DNA of 64,000 nt from Zonotrichia leucophrys gambelii (Eukaryota; Chordata; Aves; Passeriformes; Passerellidae): NCBI RefSeq assembly GCF_028769735.1, contig NC_088188.1:1178001-1242000 (forward strand). The letters run 5' to 3'. Within the stretch, counting starts at the first letter, position 1, and each line of letters begins with the position of its first letter. The notes below the pieces were generated by a model, which made no database searches, was not told the DNA's origin, and saw nothing but the letters and a program-made list of their open reading frames with translations. This document shows, piece by piece, positions 1-11,010 of this stretch. Made by a program: the position numbers and the translations under genes.

Positions 1-45
1 TCTCGTCTCTTCCCTCACCTGAAGACCCCTGTGACCACTGTCACA
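1..45 (+). mobile_element. 3' end of a solo LTR, cut by the window start
   Basis: The first 45 bases match, in reverse orientation, the terminal part of the LTRs at 7436-7822 and 42705-43100 (shared TCTTCCCTCA, then GACCCCTGTGA, then a CA end). The sequence ends in a hairpin-forming CCCCTGTGAC-CACT-GTCACAGGGG at 26-49 that spans the LTR edge. Plus orientation, opposite to the other two copies. The rest lies outside the window. Confidence 0.55.
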
Positions 46-912
46 GGGGCAGGTCTCGAGGGAGGATACAATGTTCAGCTAATCAGGAGAACTGGGGGTG
101 GAACACAAGGGCAAGGGATACAAGGGAGGAAAACTGCTTGGGACAGGTGGGTTAACAACTGGATGTGGGAGGAAAGGGTTTGAAACTCAGAAAAATAGAA
201 AAAGCAGAAAAGTAGCTAAGTAGCAAAGAGATAAACCGACACCTGGCTCAATTGAATAACAAAGACAAGTCTGTGTCACTCTAAAAGCAAGGGGAAAAAA
301 GCCCATAAAACTACCAAACAACAAATCAAATAATAACCTGCAAAATAAAAACACACTGCAACACCGTGGTTCCTACAGCTTGGGAGGAAGATGGAAAATA
401 ACCCCAAAAGTGGTGTTTGTGTGCCTTGGCTGTGCCTGCTGGGCTGGGGCACTGGGCAGGCCCCTCTGGGACACGCTGCTGGTGGCACTGCCACCTCCTC
501 TCTGCCAGCTCCTGGGCCCCATTAGCCATGTCAGGAATGGCTGACATTTCAAATTTGTTATTTCTTACTTCTCCTTACAAAGTGCCAGTTTGACAAATCA
601 TGACTTTTCCCAGCACAGATGAATTTCTTCTGCTTTAGATGAATTTCTCACTGTGGAAAAAAAATTGTCTTTTCAATATTTCATGCCCTGCAAATGAGAA
701 GGTGCCAGTCCTGAGGTCCTGGGCTATTCCAGACCATGTCAGCTCAGCTATAAAAGCTAAGAAAAGTGGGAGGAAGGGGGAATTTGTTATTTACCATGTT
801 TGCCTTTGGGGAAACTCCAGGGCCTGGAGTCCTTCCTGGGAAGTGGCTGAACATCACCTGCTGATGAAAGTAAAGAATAAAAACTTTGGGATTTTTTTCT
901 CTTTTCCCTTCT

Positions 913-1100
913 GCTTTAGAGGGTGGGCAGGCCCTGGCACAGGGTACCCAGAGCAGCTGTGGCTGCTCCTGGATCCCTGGCAGTGCCCAAGGCCAGGCTG
1001 GACAGGGCTTGGAGCAGCCTGGGACAGTGGGAGGTATCCCTGCCATGGCAGGGATGAACTTTGAGGTCCCTCCCAGCCCAACCTATTCTGGATTCTGTCT
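913..1100 (+). mobile_element. CR1 LINE 3' fragment
   Basis: Contains the CR1 3' region shared by many copies in this window: GAGGGTGGGCAGGCCCTGGC, then the block with TGGATCCCTGGCAGTGCC, then a CCATGGCAGGG motif and the 'ttgaggtccctcccagccca' tail before the terminal GATTCTG. It is 5' truncated, as usual for CR1. Confidence 0.8.
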
Positions 1101-1582
1101 TGGCTCTGGCTGGTGCTGCACAGCAGGATTAGAAGCTCTCTTTGTGGCCTCCTTGTTATCATTTTTCATTAACCACCATCATCAGTGCCAAGGATGCCTC
1201 AAGTCCCCTACAGCAGCTCTGGGGCTGGTTTGTATAGCCTTTATTAATGATTGTGTCCTTTGTGCAGCCCAGGAACAGGTCTCACCTTCTAATCCACTTC
1301 TCCCAGCGTTTTCAGAACATTTGTAGCTGTTAAATAAAAATTGGTTTCCTTTGGCTGAGGGCTTGCAGGAGACAGCAGCTGCAGCAGGGCCCATTCATTT
1401 CCCTCACTGGGGCTTCTGCTGCCTCATCCCAACCAGGAGCAGATTAAAGATGCTCTCTGCAGGCAGGGAAACGGGGAGAAGGCCCGAGGGTCAGTGCTCA
1501 GTGAAACTGCCAGGGGAGCGGATTTCTGCAGGGCCTGGCCTTCCCCTGGCTCCACAGTCCCTGTGCTGTCAGGTGTGTCGCT

Positions 1583-1725
1583 GGTGTCACTGTGTCACAG
1601 GTGTGTCACTTTGTGTCACTCCTGTCCCAGGCTCTGTCTGTGTCACTGCTGTCCCAGGCAGTGTCTGTCTGTGTCCCTGGCTGTGTCTGTGTCACTGCTG
1701 TCACAGGCTGTGTCTGTCCTGGGCA
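1583..1725 (+). repeat. GTGTCACTG-rich minisatellite
   Basis: Imperfect tandem units of roughly 33-36 bp built from GTGTCACTGCTGTCCCAGGC and TGTCTGTGTC. About four units. No other feature overlaps it. Confidence 0.65.
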
Positions 1726-2594
1726 CCTGGCATGGCACCAGCCTCACCTGGCACACAGCAGAGGTGCCCTCACATCCTGCTGCTGCCTGGATCAGGAATT
1801 CCAGCATTCCCAGTGAAAGGAATAGCAGATTTGTCTTCACAAACAATCTGTGGGTCTGCTGGTAGATAAAACCAGCACTGGGAGATAAAAGAAACAATGG
1901 GAAGGATTCACTGATTGATGAATGGAAAAAGAGATTTGCTTTTACAAATAAACTTTAGGTTTGCTGATAAATGAAATTAGACATTGAAAGATGAAAGAAA
2001 CAATGGGGAAGAAAAACCCCTAAATTCTGTAAGAATTAAAAAATAAAAGGGAGGGTTATACATTAGAGGGGAATCTTTGGGATCAGGTGTTCTGGGAAGT
2101 CTGAACCTCTGAAGTACCTCAGAAATGGGGAAAGACAGAAGGGAAATGAGGCTGGGAAATTGGGATAAAAAAGAGGCTGCATCCTCCAAAAATCTGAGAG
2201 ATCCCAGGGGAATGCCCCATGGCCTCTCCCTTTATTCAAATAAAGCCAAAGTCTCCTCTTTGGACACAAACCTCTGGTGTTTGTGGATTAATTTTCCTAA
2301 CACCAGACACAGCAGCCCCTGGGGTGCAGAGCTCCTGCTCTCTCTGATGGGGGAGGCTTTGTGGGGCAAAGAGAGAAAAATATTTTTCCAGTTTTTCCCT
2401 CTCTTTTCCCAAGGAGAGAAAAATTGGAAAAATATTCCAATTTTTCCCTCCTTGGAATATTTGGAGTTTTGGCACAGCCTCAGAGTGATCTGCCCCAAAC
2501 TCCCTTGTTGGGCTCACACTGACTGAGCCAAGGGGGAACAGTTCAGAGTGGGATCCTGTTCCTGCAGAGGGACACAGGATTTCATATTATGAGG

Positions 2595-3066
2595 TATCAT
2601 GGGGTAACACTGGGAAGGATCTTGGGACACTTCCAGAGGGGACAACGGGGCTGGAGAGGGGCTCGGAACACAAACCCTGTGAGGAAGCCCTGAGGGAGCT
2701 GGGGGTGCTCAGCCTGGAGAAAAGGAGACTCAGGGCTGCCCCCATCACCCTGCACAGCTCCTGAAAGGTGCCTGTGCTCAGCTGGGGCTGGGCTCTGTCT
2801 GCAGCAGCACTGACACAACCAGAGCACACAGCCTCAGGCTGCACCAAGGGAAACACAGGTTGGATATGAGGAAGAAATTTTTCACAGAAAAGTGATAAAG
2901 TTCTGGAATGGCTGCCCGGGGAGGTGGTGGAGTCCCCATTCCTGGGTGTGTTTAACAAAGCCTGGATGTGGCACTGGGTGTCAGGGTTTAGTTCAGGTGT
3001 TTAGAGCATGGGTTGGGCTTGATGATGTTGAAGGTCTCTTCCAACCCAGTCATTCTGTGAATTCTG
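2595..3066 (+). mobile_element. CR1 LINE 3' fragment
   Basis: Reads as CR1 3' UTR in plus orientation: 'cctggagaaaaggagactcag', then 'cacaggttggatatgagg', 'ggctgcccggggaggtggtgg', 'gatgttgaaggtctcttcc' and a terminal 'cattctgtgaattctgtgaat', which is the CR1 3' repeat. A T-rich run follows at about 3125-3140. It is the same subfamily as 61860-62095. Confidence 0.85.
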
Positions 3067-3989
3067 TGAATTTTTGCTTAAATATTTAACAACTGTTATG
3101 TCCTACACTGAAAAATCCTGTCCTTTTTTTTTTTTTTTCTGTGTGAATTATTTATTGTGTGAATTATTTTGCTGTTTTTGAGGCTGCCACCTGCCATTTC
3201 CAAACAACACCATCAGGGCAGTTTTAGCTCAGCCCAGTGCTGGATTTACCCCAGGACAGGAGCCCATGAGAGCTCCAGATCTAGGGAGGCAGAGGATGGT
3301 CAGGGCCAGATGAGAATTCCCAGTTTCATCCCCATTATCTGTGAGGAGTTTGCTGCCCCTGAGGTTCCCTCAAGCTGCCATGGAAGGTCAGGAAGGTGCA
3401 GCCCTCATTAGGGATTCCCTTGGACTGGGATCAGCCCTGGGGCGAGGCCTGGCAGCCCTGAATCCACACCACAGAAATTGCTGGGGCCTGCTAATTGGTG
3501 CTGCAGCCTCCAAGCATTCTCTAATTAAAAAACCACCAAACCACCACTTCTCTGTGGCTTACTAAACTATTTCAAGTTAATTGAATGTGGCCAGCATTAA
3601 CATTCCTGCTGTGTGCAGGGGAGGTGGTGCCTCTCAGGGGGCCCATTCCTCTCAGCCCAGTTAAGAACCATTTTAGATCCCAGCTGGGAAGGGGAGGCAC
3701 AGTCAAACACCCACTGCCCTGCTCAAATCCTGGCCCAAAATTAGTCTGGGCCTAGGGAAGGCTGGGACCAGCCTCAGCAGAGGGAATTCCATCCCCAGGA
3801 GGGAATTACAGCTCTGAGTTTGGTTTTGGATGGAAAAGCATTTCCTGGCAGCCCAGCCCAGCAGCATTTCCCATCTCCAGAGCCAAAGGTGTCCCTGGGG
3901 CTCCTGACAGACACAAGAGGGCCACAGCAGCCCCTGTCCCTGGAGTCACAGAGTAGCAGCTCCAAGGGATGCTCCAGATCCACCCTGGG

Positions 3990-4165
3990 CATTGTGGAAT
4001 ATCCAGAGGGAAGGGACCTCCAGGGACCATCGAGTTCAGCTCCTGGCCTTGCACAGGACAACCACAAAATCCCCCATCTCTGGGAGCAAAGGGGGTGTTT
4101 GGAGTGTTTGGGGTGTTTGGAACCCAGCCTGGAGCAGGCTGTGACCCACAGACACCAGAGGATTC
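3990..4165 (-). mobile_element. CR1 LINE fragment, antisense
   Basis: Contains the antisense CR1 block 'gaagggacctccagggacc', 'atcgagttcagctcctggcc' and 'ttgcacaggacaaccac', followed by 'acccagcctggagcaggctg'. It is old and diverged. A short TGTTTGGAGTG-type duplication (4094-4120) lies inside it. Confidence 0.65.
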
Positions 4166-4363
4166 CACGTTCCCCAGGGATGATCCCTGGTGATCCCATG
4201 AGGGCTGTGGGGTGTGTGCAGGGACACACAGGAGGTTCCCAGGCCCAGGTGGGGCTGGAATTCCTCCTCATTTCACCGTGCAAACTCGGGCTGGGTGTTT
4301 GGGGTCAGGGTGCTGTGCCCTAAAACCCGGCTGCAATGGCACAGGTGTGCCCTGAGCCGCGCT

Positions 4364-5325
4364 GGGCATTTGTCACCACGGGCATTTGTCACCACGAGCA
4401 TTAGTCACTGTTATAAATAAGAGGCTTGACTTAGGCCAATATTCAAGCAGCAATCAATTTATTAATTAATATGGTAAAGTATGAGCAATACAGAGCTGGG
4501 TACAGTGGGGGAAGTTTTCCCTCAACTGCACACCCATAGTTGGGACTTACAGGTATTTATAGGGGTGCTCATCAGCTTTTTCAGCAGTTTCTATTCCAAT
4601 TTTTACTCATCAGCAGTTTTCTATTCCTAATTTTTACATCACAGTTCTATACACCATTGTGATTTAGTTTTTCTCAGGATGTATCCCAAAAGGAGTATCC
4701 CAGGTTGTGGTGGTCTTGTTTCCAAAAGAAGGAAGGGGTATTTCATCTGGTGAAGTCCAGTTTCCAGATGTGGGTCCACCTTTTGATTGCAAGGACTAGA
4801 AATCTCATGACAGTGATGTCCACCTTCCCTTGGTCGAAACTATTAGCCCTTGAGTTGATGTCCATCTTCCTTTCTCAAGCTGCATGTTTCCTTTTTACAT
4901 ATTCTAAAGCTATAGTTTCAAAAGATTATTACTACAGGCAATATTCTAAAATTATACTTCAAAAGGTTATTATTGCAAAACTCTTTAAGGCTTACAAGCA
5001 GAAAGTTCCTGTCAAAAAGCAACATCCTTAAAGCTTTAATTCAAATGCTCCTAAATCAACTTAAGACTTATAAAGGTTAATTGCAAACAAAGGATAGGTT
5101 CAAAGGCCTTCTTCCATGCTTTACTTCCTCAGTTATTATTAGAATTCGTCTTTATAACTGTCCCATGGTCGATTTCCACATATATCACAATCACAAATAC
5201 ACACGTTTCCTGTATGTACCTGACAGGAAACACAGCTTTGTATTTCACAGTCACCACGGGCATTTTTCACCAGGGCCATTTGTCACCAGGGCCATTTGTC
5301 ACCCACAAGGGCCATTTGTCACCGC
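4364..5325. repeat. GGGCATTTGTCACCAC minisatellite split by an LTR
   Basis: Units of about 16-18 bp (CATTTGTCACCAC with GGG or AGG spacers) occur at 4364-4408 and continue at 5250-5325. They are interrupted by the LTR at 4409-5249. About three units lie on the left and four to five on the right, so the array predates the LTR. Confidence 0.75.
4409..5249 (-). mobile_element. Solo LTR (841 bp), antisense to CALN1
   Basis: Begins TGTTATAAATAAG and ends TTTCACA, with the 5-bp direct repeat GTCAC immediately outside each end (4404-4408 and 5250-5254). On the minus strand an AATAAA lies near the 3' end (complement of TTTATTAATTAA), which sets the orientation. There is no internal retroviral sequence, so it is a solo LTR left by recombination. 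A 5-bp duplication fits class III (ERVL-like) elements. Because it lies in a minisatellite containing GTCAC, part of the match could be chance. Confidence 0.8.
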
Positions 5326-5490
5326 GTGTCCCAGTCCTGCTGCCGGAGCTCCAGGAGGGGCGGAGCCTGTCGCGACAGGGGACAGGGAATTTTTCCATGG
5401 AAATGTCAGGATGCCCTTCCCGCTCCCAGCAGCTTCGGGAGTGTGGGATGGGGATGGCAGCTCCGCCAGCTTTGTGGGACCCACAAGCGG

Positions 5491-5690
5491 TAATTTTAGA
5501 TTATTGGCTTTAAGGCATCTACAGCATGGTGTGACAAAAGCTGATAGCCAAGAAACCCTTAAAGTGTATTGCAATTAGGAACTAATTGGCTTCTGATTGT
5601 GAGGGTGTGAATTATAACATCTGTATTGTCTCACCCTTCACATGAGACTGAAAATGGAATAAAAGTTTTTAAAACACCTCTCATTGCCCC
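5491..5690 (+). mobile_element. LTR-like repeat fragment (same family as 46356-46545)
   Basis: From TAATTTTAGATTATTGG to about TTGCCCCATC it aligns over some 190 bp with 46352-46545, including the shared GAATAAAAGTTTTTAAAACAC. The AATAAA near the end suggests plus orientation. The 5' part is missing; no target-site duplication was found. Confidence 0.6.
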
Positions 5691-7104
5691 ATCTCTGGGT
5701 CAGAAAAAAGCTTAATCCAACATCCAGCCCAAATGATTCTCTGATCCTTTGAAGCTTTTGGGGTTGCAGATTTAATTTTCAGAATATTATGCAAAATCCT
5801 GCTCCACCTGGAGCCCTCCCCAGCTCCAGCTGACCTTTCCAGGTGGTTTATGTGGAAAACCTGGGCCTAAGTGCTCCAGGGGTCAAAATCAAATCCCTAC
5901 GTGTTCTGGACTGTGTGCCAGGGTCTCTGAGTCCCCCAACAGGGTCCTCAGCAACTCTGGACACCCAGAGGGATGTACTGAGTTCTGATGCCACTCTTCT
6001 GTTATAAGGCTGAGGTGATATGAAATGCTCAGGAGTGCTGCTCCAGCATTTAACCCCTTCAAGGAACAAGCCCTTCCCTTTGGGCCATTGCTACACAGAG
6101 CAGAGGACAGAAAGAGAACTCCCTGGCAACGGGGCTCTGCAGGCAAGGCAGACACAAATTTGGGAAATTTCAACTGGGGAGGCTCAAGGAACTGAGGTAG
6201 GGGTTCATTTCCTTCAGGAATTTTAAGTCAAGAACGAAGGAAGCTACAGGATGGATTGGACCAGATCCAGTTTCCGTCCCAGATATCTCATGGGACAGCA
6301 TCCTCCAGCCTCAGGGTTCCTCAGGAGCTGAGTGCCCAGGTCCTGGTGCTCTCCATTCACAGCAGCACCTGGAGCAGCCTCAGCTCAGTTTGTTTTACTG
6401 CTCACAGTGAATTATTCTGAGGCTCACAAGCAGCTCCATTGATTTCCCCTAATTATAAATCGTATAGAAAGTTTCCAGCTTGCCACAGTCCCCATTTTCC
6501 TCCCCACGGAGTCAATAAAAGTTAAGAGTTGCTCCCTGGTTCCTGTCATTACCACAATAAAACCCAGAGTAATTGAAAAGTGAATCAGGGAAATTGCTGG
6601 CTTGGAGAGCAGGGATAATTGGAATGACTTGGGAGCCCCAGCAGAGCCTGTCCCTGCCTGCCCCGAGCTGGAGCCACCCTGGACACTCTGCCAGGGTGAC
6701 ACAGGGCAAAGCAGAGACCAAAAATCACTGCATAAATGGACAGATTGACAGAGTGTTCTGAGTTGGGACCCCCAAAAATCAAGCCCAGCTCCTGTGAGCC
6801 AACCAGGGTGATTCTGAATCCCATCTGAGGTTGTTCCACCTCCTAAAGGATACAAATGACAACAAAACAAGTTAAAAAGATAATTTCTCTCTCTATTAGC
6901 ATAACATTTGAGATGCAGCAGCAGCTGAGCATTTGTCAAGAGAACAATTCCTTCCCTCCACACAGACTTTAACTGGAACAGGAAGACCCCAAACCCCTCA
7001 AGTCATTACTGCTGGCACAATTGGAGGATGAGCTGATCCCCACGGTTGTGTTTGTGCTCCAGCCTGGAGCAGAGGCAGGAGGACAGAGAATCTGCAGAGA
7101 ATTT

Positions 7105-7925
7105 TCAGTGGCAGTGATGGGAGAGAGGGAGAGCAGCAGAGACTGAGAGGCTGAGGGAGCTGGGGTTGTGCAGCCTGGGTGGTTGGAGGAGCTTCCAGCA
7201 CCTGCCAGGGTCTGGAGTGACACAGGGAAGGCAGAGAGGGACCCTGCACCAAGAACTGCAGGGGCAGGACACAGGGAATGGCTCCCACAGCCAGAAGGCA
7301 GGGATGCATGGGATATTGGGAATTAGGAATTGTTCCCTGTGAGGGTGGGCAGGCCCTGGCACAGGGTGCCCAGAGCAGCTGTGGCTGCCCCTGGATCCCT
7401 GGCAGTGCCCAAGGCCAGGCTGGACAGGGCTGGAGTGTGATGGTGCTCACAGGGGTCCGAGGATGAGGGAAGAGATGAGGATCTGACTCCATGTTTCAGA
7501 AGGTTTGATTTATTATTTTATGACATATATTACATTAAAACTATACTAAAAGAATAGAAGAAAAGGTTTCATCAGAAGGCTGGCTAAGAATAGAATAGAA
7601 AGGAAAGATAACAAAGGTTTGTGGCTTGGATGCTGTGTCCAAGCCAGCTGGGCTGTGATTGGCCATTAATTAGAAACAACCACATGAGATCAATCACAGA
7701 TGCACCTGTTGCATTCCACAGCAGCAGATAATCATTGTTTACATTTTGTTCCTGAGGCCTCCCAGCTTCTCGGGAGGAAAAATCCTAAGGAATAGATTTT
7801 TCATGGAAAGATGTCTGCGACATTGGAGCATCCTGGGACAGTGGGAGGTGTCCCTGCCATAGCAGAGGTGGCACTGGATGGGCTTTAAGGTCCCTCCAAA
7901 CCCACCCATCCTGGGATTCTCATCA
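7105..7925 (+). mobile_element. CR1 LINE, split by a solo LTR at 7436-7822
   Basis: The left part (7105-7435) runs from 'gagggagctggggttgtgcagcctg' to 'ggctggag'. The right part (7823-7925) resumes with 'ttggagcatcctgggacagtgg' and ends 'cccatcctgggattct'. Together they give the standard CR1 3' sequence seen elsewhere, so the LTR jumped into an existing CR1. Confidence 0.85.
7436..7822 (-). mobile_element. Solo LTR (387 bp), antisense to CALN1
   Basis: Bounded by TGTGATGG and GCGACA. The flanks CTGGAG (7430-7435) and TTGGAG (7823-7828) form a 6-bp target-site duplication with one mismatch. The minus strand carries an AATAAA (complement of TTTATTATTTTATG near 7510). It is the same family as 42705-43100, sharing the block GATGCACCTGTTGCATTCCA. 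I recall this as a songbird TguLTR5-type family, unverified. The 6-bp duplication fits class II (ERVK-like). Confidence 0.85.
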
Positions 7926-8964
7926 TTCCTGAGCTGCTCAGCCTGAGGTTTTCTTCCCTGACCCCTGCTCATTTCACAGGTGCAAAATCATTCATCCTCC
8001 AAGGGGTTAATGAAGGATAATGAGTGCACTGTACCTAATCTGAGCCCTGCAATATTCCCATCTATCCCTGTGTGTGCAGGCAGAATTGCACACATCCCTC
8101 TGGTTTTATCCAGCACCCACAGAAACACCAATTTCCCCAACTCCCTTCACTCATTTCCTGCACCATCCCAACCCTGCTGCAGGGAATGTGCAGGGGAGGG
8201 GACAGCAGGGACCAGAGACAAAGTTCTGCCTCTGTCCAGATGAAAGCATTTCTGTGAGCAGCAGGGCTGATGGGTTTGGTTTTTCTGCTGTCTCGTTCCT
8301 CAGGGATTCAGCTAAAAATAGTGAGCACCCCATTGTCACCAGTGGCTCCTTGGTGCCCAGTTCAAAGCTGGGCTGCAAATCCCCCTGGGATTTAATCACC
8401 AATTTCCATCCTGCTTTGTTGTGCATGAACAAATCTCACCAGCCCTGCTCTGCTGTCTTTAATGTTGAAAAGGGAGCAGCTGTGCTCTTCACATCCTGTT
8501 CCATGACAAAAAGCGTTTCTCCTGGCAACTGAAGGTGTGGAAATTTGGGATCATTCCTCTGGTTGCCTTGCAGCAGTGCTGGGGGTGTTGCTGGAGGTTT
8601 GCAGGGGGCAATGAAGCTGCCCAGGATTCCTGCAGTGCTGATTGCATGGGGGTGCATCCAAGGATTCCCACTCAACATCCCTTCCTGCATTCCTTGGGGT
8701 CTTCATCCTGGGAAACTCCAGCCTGGAACTGAGCCCCAGCAATGGCAACGCCGTCATTCTATCCCCATTGTCACTCCCTGCCTGCAGGAGCAACCCCTCA
8801 ACCTGTGCTGACCCTATTCCGTTCCACCTCCTCAGGGCTGGTGTTCAGCCTCTGCTGGAATTCTCTTCCAGTTCTGCCTCAGGGACGATTCTCGAGGTCA
8901 GCTCAAACCTGGGCTTTGCTGTAGTTTGGGGATTTGGCTTTTCTGCCTTCAGGGAATCAGGATC

Positions 8965-9355
8965 ACAGAAAGGCTCATGGAGGGAGGGACCTCAAATCCC
9001 ACCCAGTGCCACCCCTGCCATGGCAGGGACACCTCCCACTGTCCCAGGCTGCTCCCAGCCCTGTCCAGCCTGGCCTTGGGCACTGCCAGGGATCCAGGGG
9101 CAGCCACAGCTGCTCTGGGCACCTGTGCCAGGGCCTGCCCACCCTCACAGGGAACAATTCCTAATTCCCAATATCCCATCCAGCCCTGCCCTCTGGCACT
9201 GGGAGCCATTCCCTGTGTCCTGTCCTGCCTGCTCTGTCCTGCTCTCCCCAGGCTGGGGAAGGAATGGGAATTTCCTGCTGCATCCCCACTCTCCCAGGGC
9301 AGAGAGAGCTGGGAGCTGGCATTGCCCTCCCTCCACTGGGGCATTGAACCAGAGG
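8965..9355 (-). mobile_element. CR1 LINE 3' fragment, antisense
   Basis: Antisense CR1: 'atggagggagggacctcaaa', then CCATGGCAGGGACACCTCCC, GGGCACTGCCAGGGATCC, 'gcccaccctcacagggaaca' and 'gggagccattccctgtgtcc'. It carries a 335-residue open frame on the plus strand that is only a by-product of this CR1 block. The next LTR begins just beyond it. Confidence 0.85.
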
Positions 9356-9361
9356 GGTTTG

Positions 9362-10056
9362 TGTAAGAGCTTGAATGAGAGATGTGAGACTCCAAGCAGC
9401 TCTTCAAAATGCAGTTTATTGTATACAGAATGCAGTTTATTGTATACAAAATGCAGTTTATTCCATCCAAGGTGTTACAGTCCAGGGTCGTGGGTGACAG
9501 AGCTGTGCCCACAGCTGTCAGCTCCAGCTGCAGCCAGGCCTGGAGACCCTTTGGTTTTGGTTACAATGCATTATAGACTTTTCTTTGCTGAGCATCTTCA
9601 TACAGTAGAACCAATCTATACCTTAACTTTTATCTATAGCCTATCATAACTACTGTAATTACCATATTCATATTACTATTCTCCAATCACTAACAGTCAG
9701 TACATTACAGTTTAAGCTAGAAGTTGTTTCTCAGTTTTCTTGCAGTAGAAAATTCTGAGACCTTTTTTCTACTTGCAGCATTTGCTGCCTTGTTTGCCTG
9801 TGCTGTCTTTGTGCTTGGTAAAAACATCTTGTTTGGGGTGGGTTTATCCTTTGCTCTAAGCCATAGAAACCCCTTCTAACTAACACACCCTTTGCCTCCT
9901 TGGTTATCCAGTAAGGCTGGCTCAGCAATTCTTTTCTTCTATATCAAACCTTGCTTCCATCTCTATTCCTTCATCAGACTCTATATTTAAAAATCTTTCT
10001 GCCATGCACACACATATCTGTGAGACTTTCTTGTCAAAGTTTCATCCTTCCCAGCA
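9362..10056 (-). mobile_element. Solo LTR (695 bp), antisense, with three tandem poly(A) signals
   Basis: Starts TGTAAGAGC and ends TTCCCAGCA, flanked by a perfect 6-bp duplication GGTTTG (9356-9361 and 10057-10062). It is nearly identical to 57354-58028. On the minus strand the R region holds AATAAACTGCATT three times in tandem (9407-9460); the other copy has two. No internal region is present. The 6-bp duplication fits a class II (ERVK-like) element. Confidence 0.9.
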
Positions 10057-10819
10057 GGTTTGGCCTTTCTGGGTGTCCTGAGGTGGCTCAATGGGGTGGA
10101 GAAGCCCTGAAGGGCCCTGGTTGCTGTGCATGAGCCCTGCTGGGGCTGCAAGGCCTCTCTTTGAAGAGCTTCTGCAGCACTCAGGAAAACTCACTATGGC
10201 CTGGAACATTTCCATCCTTCTTTCCTACACCCAGAGAGACTCCTCTGCTCCCCAGGCACTGCACAGCAGCCAGGGTGTGTCTCCTCTCTGCTGCACCCTT
10301 AGGGGATTCATTAATACCACAAACTGCAGGCGTCCAATGTCCTGCTGGGGCAAAATGTTCACATTCAGCAGGAATTGGGGGTTTAACACTTGGCTAGTGT
10401 AAGAACAGCACTTCCTAATGGATCTACAGCCGAAATCAGCTCTGGGGGAAGTGTCCTCTGCTTGTTCCTCTGTCCAGGCACCACTGGGGAGTTAGGAACA
10501 TAAAAAAGGGGGCACAGAATTGTGGCTCATGGGAGGAGTGAGAGCTACCAGGGGGATCCCTGAGAGTTTTCTCTTTGTTGGGATGGACTGGATTGCTGCC
10601 TCTCCATCCCTGGGCTGGGTGTCTGGATTTCTCTGCTGCTCCACCAGTGCCAAGACCCTTTTACAGCATCGACTGTTGGAGTGAAACCAGCCCCAAAGAG
10701 CACAAACCCACCTGAGGTGCTGAAATGAGGCTGATAAACACAAGCTGGGGATTGTGGCCTTGCTCTAGGCCTGCTCTCCTGGGAGCCCATCCCTGGGTTA
10801 ACTGGGCTGTCTCCCACAG

Positions 10820-10973
10820 TTTGACATGCAGAGGATAACGCTGGAGGAGCTGAAGCACATCCTGTACCACGCCTTCCGTGACCACCTCACCATGAAGGAC
10901 ATCGAGAACATCATCATCAACGAGGAGGAGAGCTTGAACGAGAACTCTGGCAACTGCCAGACGGAGTTTGAAG
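10820..10973 (+). CDS. CALN1: CALN1 (calneuron 1), penultimate coding exon
   Basis: Calneuron 1 is a neuronal calmodulin-like EF-hand protein. It is known to sit on Golgi membranes through a C-terminal anchor and to regulate phosphatidylinositol 4-kinase III-beta. This exon encodes 51 residues starting FDMQRITLEELKHILYHAF and containing DIENIIINEEESLN; I recognised this as the segment after the two EF-hands. The acceptor is CTCCCACAG just before 10820 and the donor is GAAG|GTGAGA (GT at 10974-10975), leaving phase 1. The G at 10973 joins TG of the next exon to give valine. There are no stops or frameshifts. The upstream exons with both EF-hands lie outside the window. An open frame runs past the donor into the intron but is not used if splicing is normal. 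Confidence 0.95.
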
Positions 10974-11010
10974 GTGAGAGAGAGTCCTGCTCAATTTTCG
11001 TGTGTCTTTA

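Larger units (their letters stand above)
1..10819 (+). other. CALN1: CALN1 intron upstream of the penultimate coding exon (5' end outside window)
   Basis: This is inferred from the acceptor (CTCCCACAG, ending at 10819) and the lack of any earlier CALN1 exon in the window; the exon coding the second EF-hand end was looked for and not seen. The stretches 46-912, 1101-1582, 1726-2594, 3067-3989, 5691-7104, 7926-8964 and 10063-10819 carry no recognisable gene or repeat beyond short homopolymers such as the T run near 3125-3140. The other parts are repeats listed separately. Open frames here have no recognisable protein similarity. Confidence 0.75.

Noticed and set aside
8642..9649. 335-residue open frame on the plus strand
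   Set aside because: It runs through an antisense CR1 and into an LTR; composition follows the repeats and there is no recognisable domain.
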